This document shows positions 61,133-64,000 of a stretch of 64,000 nt of DNA, piece after piece. The DNA lies in contig NZ_CP069535.1 in assembly GCF_016889805.1 (NCBI RefSeq), positions 1,550,001 through 1,614,000 on the forward strand, in the 5' to 3' direction. The notes beneath the pieces are model-generated. The model saw nothing but the letters and a program-made list of their open reading frames with translations, searched no databases and had not been told where the DNA came from. Positions within the stretch are counted from its first letter, which is position 1. Every line of letters begins with the position of its first letter. Position numbers and translations under genes: made by a program. The DNA comes from Rhodanobacter sp. FDAARGOS 1247 (lineage in GTDB: Bacteria; Pseudomonadota; Gammaproteobacteria; Xanthomonadales; Rhodanobacteraceae).

Positions 61133-61158
61133 TACGGCAAGCGTTTCCATGCCGGTCA

Positions 61159-61182
61159 CGATGCCGCCCTCGGGCGGCATCG
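61159..61182 (+). terminator. hairpin between fabH and fabD
   Basis: CGATGCCGCCC-TC-GGGCGGCATCG is a perfect 11-base inverted repeat in the 145-base gap, with CATTTTGC after it. It could modulate read-through to fabD. Confidence 0.5.
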
Positions 61183-61277
61183 CATTTTGCGATGCCGGCG
61201 GATTCGCGAAATACAGCTGCGTATGGCGGCCCATGCATGGCACCATGTTCGCTTTCGTCGACGGGATTCGCCCATCC

Positions 61278-62225
61278 ATGAGTTCAACCGCTTCCTCGCT
61301 CGCTTTCGTCTTTCCCGGCCAGGGTTCGCAGTCGGTCGGCATGCTGGCCGAACTGGCCGCCGCACACGGTGAAGTCCGGGCCGCCTTCGACGAAGCTTCG
61401 CAAGGCGCCGGTATCGATCTGTGGAGCCTGAGCGCCCAGGGTCCGGAAGATCAGCTCAACCGTACCGAGAACACCCAGCCCGCGCTGCTCGCGGCCAGCG
61501 TCGCGGTGTGGCGGGTGTGGCAGAAGTTGGGCGGCGCGCAGCCGGCCCGCCTGTCCGGTCACAGCCTGGGCGAGTACAGCGCGCTGGTCTGCGCCGGAGC
61601 GATCTCCCTGCATGACGCGGCCGCGCTGGTGGCCGAACGCGGCCGGCTGATGCAGGCCGCGGTACCGGCGGGCGTCGGCGCGATGGCGGCGATCCTCGGC
61701 GGCGACGACGCGCAGATCGCGGCGGTGTGCGACGAGGTGGCGCAGGGCCAGGTGGTGGCGCCGGCGAATTTCAATTCGCCCGGCCAGCTGGTGATCGCCG
61801 GCAACGCCGAGGCGGTCGATCGCACGCTGGCGCGACTGGCCGAGCTGGGCGTGAAGAAGGCGATCAAGCTGGCGGTGTCGGTGCCGTCGCATTGCGCACT
61901 GATGCGCGGAGCGGCCGACAAGCTGGGCGAGCGGATGGCGACGGTCGACTGGAAGCTGCCCTCGGTGCCGGTCATCCAGAATGCCGAGGCGTGCAGCTAC
62001 GGCAGCATCGAGGAGATTCGCGGGGCGTTGCAGCGCCAGCTGTACATGCCCGTGCGCTGGACCGAATGCGTGCAGGCGCTGGCCGCCGGTGGCGCCACGC
62101 GCGTCGCCGAATGCGGCCCGGGCAAGGTGCTGGCCGGCCTGATCAAGCGCATCGACAAGAGCATCGAGGCGCGCGCGATCGGCGCGCCGGCGGATCTCGA
62201 TGCCGCACTCGCCGAGTGGGCCTGA
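61278..62225 (+). CDS. fabD: malonyl-CoA:ACP transacylase
   Basis: It loads malonyl groups onto ACP. The 315-residue product has FVFPGQGSQSVGM near the start and the nucleophile S96 in GHSLGEYSAL. The histidine is in VPSHCALM (about 204). ATG at 61278 fits the family start; the frame runs further upstream. Confidence 0.95.
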   Translation: MSSTASSLAFVFPGQGSQSVGMLAELAAAHGEVRAAFDEASQGAGIDLWSLSAQGPEDQLNRTENTQPALLAASVAVWRVWQKLGGAQPARLSGHSLGEYSALVCAGAISLHDAAALVAERGRLMQAAVPAGVGAMAAILGGDDAQIAAVCDEVAQGQVVAPANFNSPGQLVIAGNAEAVDRTLARLAELGVKKAIKLAVSVPSHCALMRGAADKLGERMATVDWKLPSVPVIQNAEACSYGSIEEIRGALQRQLYMPVRWTECVQALAAGGATRVAECGPGKVLAGLIKRIDKSIEARAIGAPADLDAALAEWA

Positions 62226-62264
62226 CGGCCCCTCGATCATCGAATTTCCGAAGGAACGTTGTTC

Positions 62265-63008
62265 ATGAGCAAACCACTGCAAGGTGAAATCGCGCTGGTC
62301 ACCGGCGCCAGTCGCGGCATCGGCGCGGCGATCGCGGACGAACTGGCGGCGATGGGCGCCACCGTCATCGGCACGGCCACCAGCGACGGCGGTGCCACCG
62401 CCATCGGCGAGCGCATGGCCGCCCATGGCGGTCACGGCCGCAAGCTGGACGTCACCGACGGCGCGGCCGTCGAGGGCCTGGTCGAGGCGATCGCGAAGGA
62501 GTTCGGCACGGTCTCGATCCTGGTCAACAACGCGGGCATCACCCGCGACCAGTTGTTGATGCGCATGAAGGAAGAGGACTGGCAGGCGATCATCGACACC
62601 AACCTCACCTCGGTCTATCGCACCTCGAAGGCGGTGATGCGCGGCATGATGAAGGCGAAGAAGGGTCGCATCATCTCGATCGCCTCGGTGATCGGCCTCA
62701 CCGGCAATCCGGGCCAGGCCAATTATGCGGCGGCCAAGGCGGGCATCATCGCGTTCTCCAAGTCGCTGGCCCGCGAGATCGGCAGCCGCGGCATCACCGT
62801 CAACGTGGTGGCGCCGGGCTTCATCGATACCGACATGACCCGGGCACTGCCCGAGGACGCCAAACAGGCGATGCTGGGGCAGATCGCGCTGGGGCGGCTG
62901 GGCGAGGCGAAGGACATCGCCAGCGCGGTGGGCTTCCTGGCCTCGCCGGCGGCCGCCTACATCACCGGAGAAACACTGCACGTCAACGGCGGCATGTACA
63001 TGCCGTAG
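62265..63008 (+). CDS. fabG: 3-oxoacyl-ACP reductase
   Basis: This NADPH-dependent reductase acts in fatty-acid elongation. The 247-residue product has the cofactor motif TGASRGIG (about 13-20), NNAGITRD, the catalytic serine in IASVIGL and Y-x3-K in NYAAAKAG (about 154-158). ATG at 62265 follows AAGGAA. It lies after fabD on the same strand. Confidence 0.95.
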   Translation: MSKPLQGEIALVTGASRGIGAAIADELAAMGATVIGTATSDGGATAIGERMAAHGGHGRKLDVTDGAAVEGLVEAIAKEFGTVSILVNNAGITRDQLLMRMKEEDWQAIIDTNLTSVYRTSKAVMRGMMKAKKGRIISIASVIGLTGNPGQANYAAAKAGIIAFSKSLAREIGSRGITVNVVAPGFIDTDMTRALPEDAKQAMLGQIALGRLGEAKDIASAVGFLASPAAAYITGETLHVNGGMYMP

Positions 63009-63075
63009 CGTGGGTTGACGCAGTTGTCGCCAGCAGCTTCGTTTTAGGCGACAATTGCGCTTTCGTGCCGGTCAG

Positions 63076-63092
63076 CGGGGGTCTGACCCCCG
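63076..63092. terminator. small hairpin before acpP
   Basis: CGGGGGT-CTG-ACCCCCG, a 7-base stem in the 197-base gap between fabG and acpP. No T-run follows, so it may be an mRNA leader element. Confidence 0.35.
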
Positions 63093-63205
63093 TGATGCCG
63101 GCCCATCGTGGCAGCCTTGCGGTTTAGCCACTACAATGCGCCGGCCTTTTGCAGGCTTTGAGCCGGCACAGACAAATCAATTACTCCTTGAGAGGTATGG
63201 GCAAC

Positions 63206-63445
63206 ATGAGCACCATCGAAGAGCGCGTCAAGAAAATCGTCATCGAGCAGTTGGGCGTGAAGGAAGATGAAGTCACGGCGAACGCTTCGTTCGTTGACGA
63301 CCTGGGCGCAGATTCGCTGGACACGGTGGAACTGGTGATGGCACTCGAAGAAGAATTCGAGACCGAGATTCCGGATGAAGATGCCGAGAAGATCACCACC
63401 GTGCAGCAGGCCGTCGATTACATCAAGGCCCACTCCAAGGATTGA
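63206..63445 (+). CDS. acpP: acyl carrier protein
   Basis: This 79-residue acidic protein carries the growing acyl chain on a phosphopantetheine arm at S37 in [10 protein letters not shown]. The start is ATG at 63206 (MSTIEERV) rather than ATG at 63197, because GAGAGG lies nine bases upstream. The family composition ([15 protein letters not shown]) is clear. Confidence 0.97.
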   Translation: MSTIEERVKKIVIEQLGVKEDEVTANASFVDDLGADSLDTVELVMALEEEFETEIPDEDAEKITTVQQAVDYIKAHSKD

Positions 63446-63523
63446 TCGGCAGTGAATTGACCGCCGTTGAGCGGATGGGCTCGCCTGGTGCGGGCCGGTT
63501 CGTTCACACGGCGGTACCGAAGG

Positions 63524-63551
63524 CTGCGCCATCTTGGCGCAGTTTTCGTTT
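63524..63551 (+). terminator. terminator after acpP
   Basis: CTGCGCCA-TCT-TGGCGCAG followed by TTTTCGTTT is a rho-independent terminator. It lies in the 242-base acpP-fabF gap, which otherwise holds nothing obvious. Confidence 0.75.
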
Positions 63552-63687
63552 CTGCATTTTGTAACGTCCGATCCCGTATGGTCGCCGGGGAGTCCGGCGG
63601 CCCGGATGAATCGCGGATCGGACGAGTCATGGCTTTACCTGCGCTGTCGGCAGCGGCAGATCCGCGCAATCACGTAAGGAAATCAGC

Positions 63688-64000
63688 ATGAGCAAGCGAC
63701 GTGTGGTAGTGACCGGCATGGGCATCATCTCGCCGGTCGGCAACGACATCGCCAGCGCCTGGGATCGCGTCGTCCAGGGCGTCAGCGGGATCGGCCCGGT
63801 CACGCATTTCGACACCTCCGCTTATTCCACGCGCATTGCCGGCCAGGTCAGCGGCTTCGATCCGGCTGACTGGATGGCGGCGAAAGACGTCAAGAAGATG
63901 GACCCGTTCATCCACTATGGCGTGGCTGCCGGCACCCAGGCCTTGCGCGACTCCGGGCTGGAAGTGACCGAGGCGAATGCGCCGCGCATCGGCGTGGCGG
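63688..64000 (+). CDS. fabF: beta-ketoacyl-ACP synthase II, 3' end cut by window
   Basis: It elongates acyl chains by condensing them with malonyl-ACP. The 104 visible codons read RRVVVTGMGIISPVGND, then KKMDPFIHYGVAAGTQAL, the family opening. The active-site cysteine and histidines lie beyond the window. ATG at 63688 follows AAGGAAATC. Confidence 0.94.
   Translation, partial: MSKRRVVVTGMGIISPVGNDIASAWDRVVQGVSGIGPVTHFDTSAYSTRIAGQVSGFDPADWMAAKDVKKMDPFIHYGVAAGTQALRDSGLEVTEANAPRIGVA

Overview
The window is high-GC gammaproteobacterial DNA with the gene content and order of the Xanthomonadales. The best guess is a Rhodanobacteraceae genome (Rhodanobacter, Dyella or Frateuria type), inferred from protein flavour and synteny: rpmF-fabH-fabD-fabG-acpP-fabF without plsX between rpmF and fabH, ffs-dnaX-ybaB-recR, kdkA beside a heptosyltransferase, and folC-SPOR-cvpA-purF. 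No search was run, so the genus is not established. It looks chromosomal.

Layout. 1-1500: 5' part of parE. 1.6-5.9 kb: accessory patch with a solitary adenine methylase, a polymorphic-toxin-like protein with a PD-(D/E)XK-like tail, and two small genes that are immunity candidates. 5.9-22.7 kb: mixed housekeeping genes (ABC exporters, MsrA, arylamine N-acetyltransferase, S4 protein, an exported barnase-like RNase with barstar, POT transporter, DUF72, PAP2, serine hydrolase, esterase, large MscS channel). 22.7-25.5 kb: arsenic resistance, arsH divergent from arsC-acr3-arsR. 25.5-28.9 kb: glyoxalase-like, cupin and metallo-hydrolase genes and a MocR/PdxR regulator. 28.8-32.4 kb: a degenerate toxin/immunity island (AHH nuclease plus Imm11-like genes, repeated) lying between two copies of the pdxR/mscS 3' junction. 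33.1-36.9 kb: small MscS channel, DUF2383 protein, CueR and a copper P-type ATPase. 37-44.8 kb: folC, SPOR protein, cvpA, purF, DUF455 protein, tRNA-Pro, hisS and a GIY-YIG gene among REP-like repeats. 44.9-49.8 kb: aromatic amino acid lyase and lipopolysaccharide-core genes. 49.9-53.5 kb: tRNA-Ser, 4.5S RNA, dnaX-ybaB-recR, hinT. 53.5-59.1 kb: Slp lipoprotein, then moxR-DUF58-transglutaminase, maf and a small membrane protein. 59.2-64 kb: yceD-rpmF and the fatty-acid synthesis cluster, ending inside fabF.

How genes work together. The fab cluster supplies acyl chains, while the heptosyltransferase and Kdo kinase build the lipopolysaccharide core. ArsC/Acr3/ArsH/ArsR and CueR/CopA are metal(loid) defence units. 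Three unrelated nuclease toxin/protector sets sit within 30 kb. The most informative part is the 28.8-32.4 kb island: one AHH/Imm11 pair is intact, a second pair has lost the toxin start, the HNH asparagine and an immunity codon, and a third toxin survives only as a stub. The flanking host sequence has been duplicated and its outer copy is decaying.
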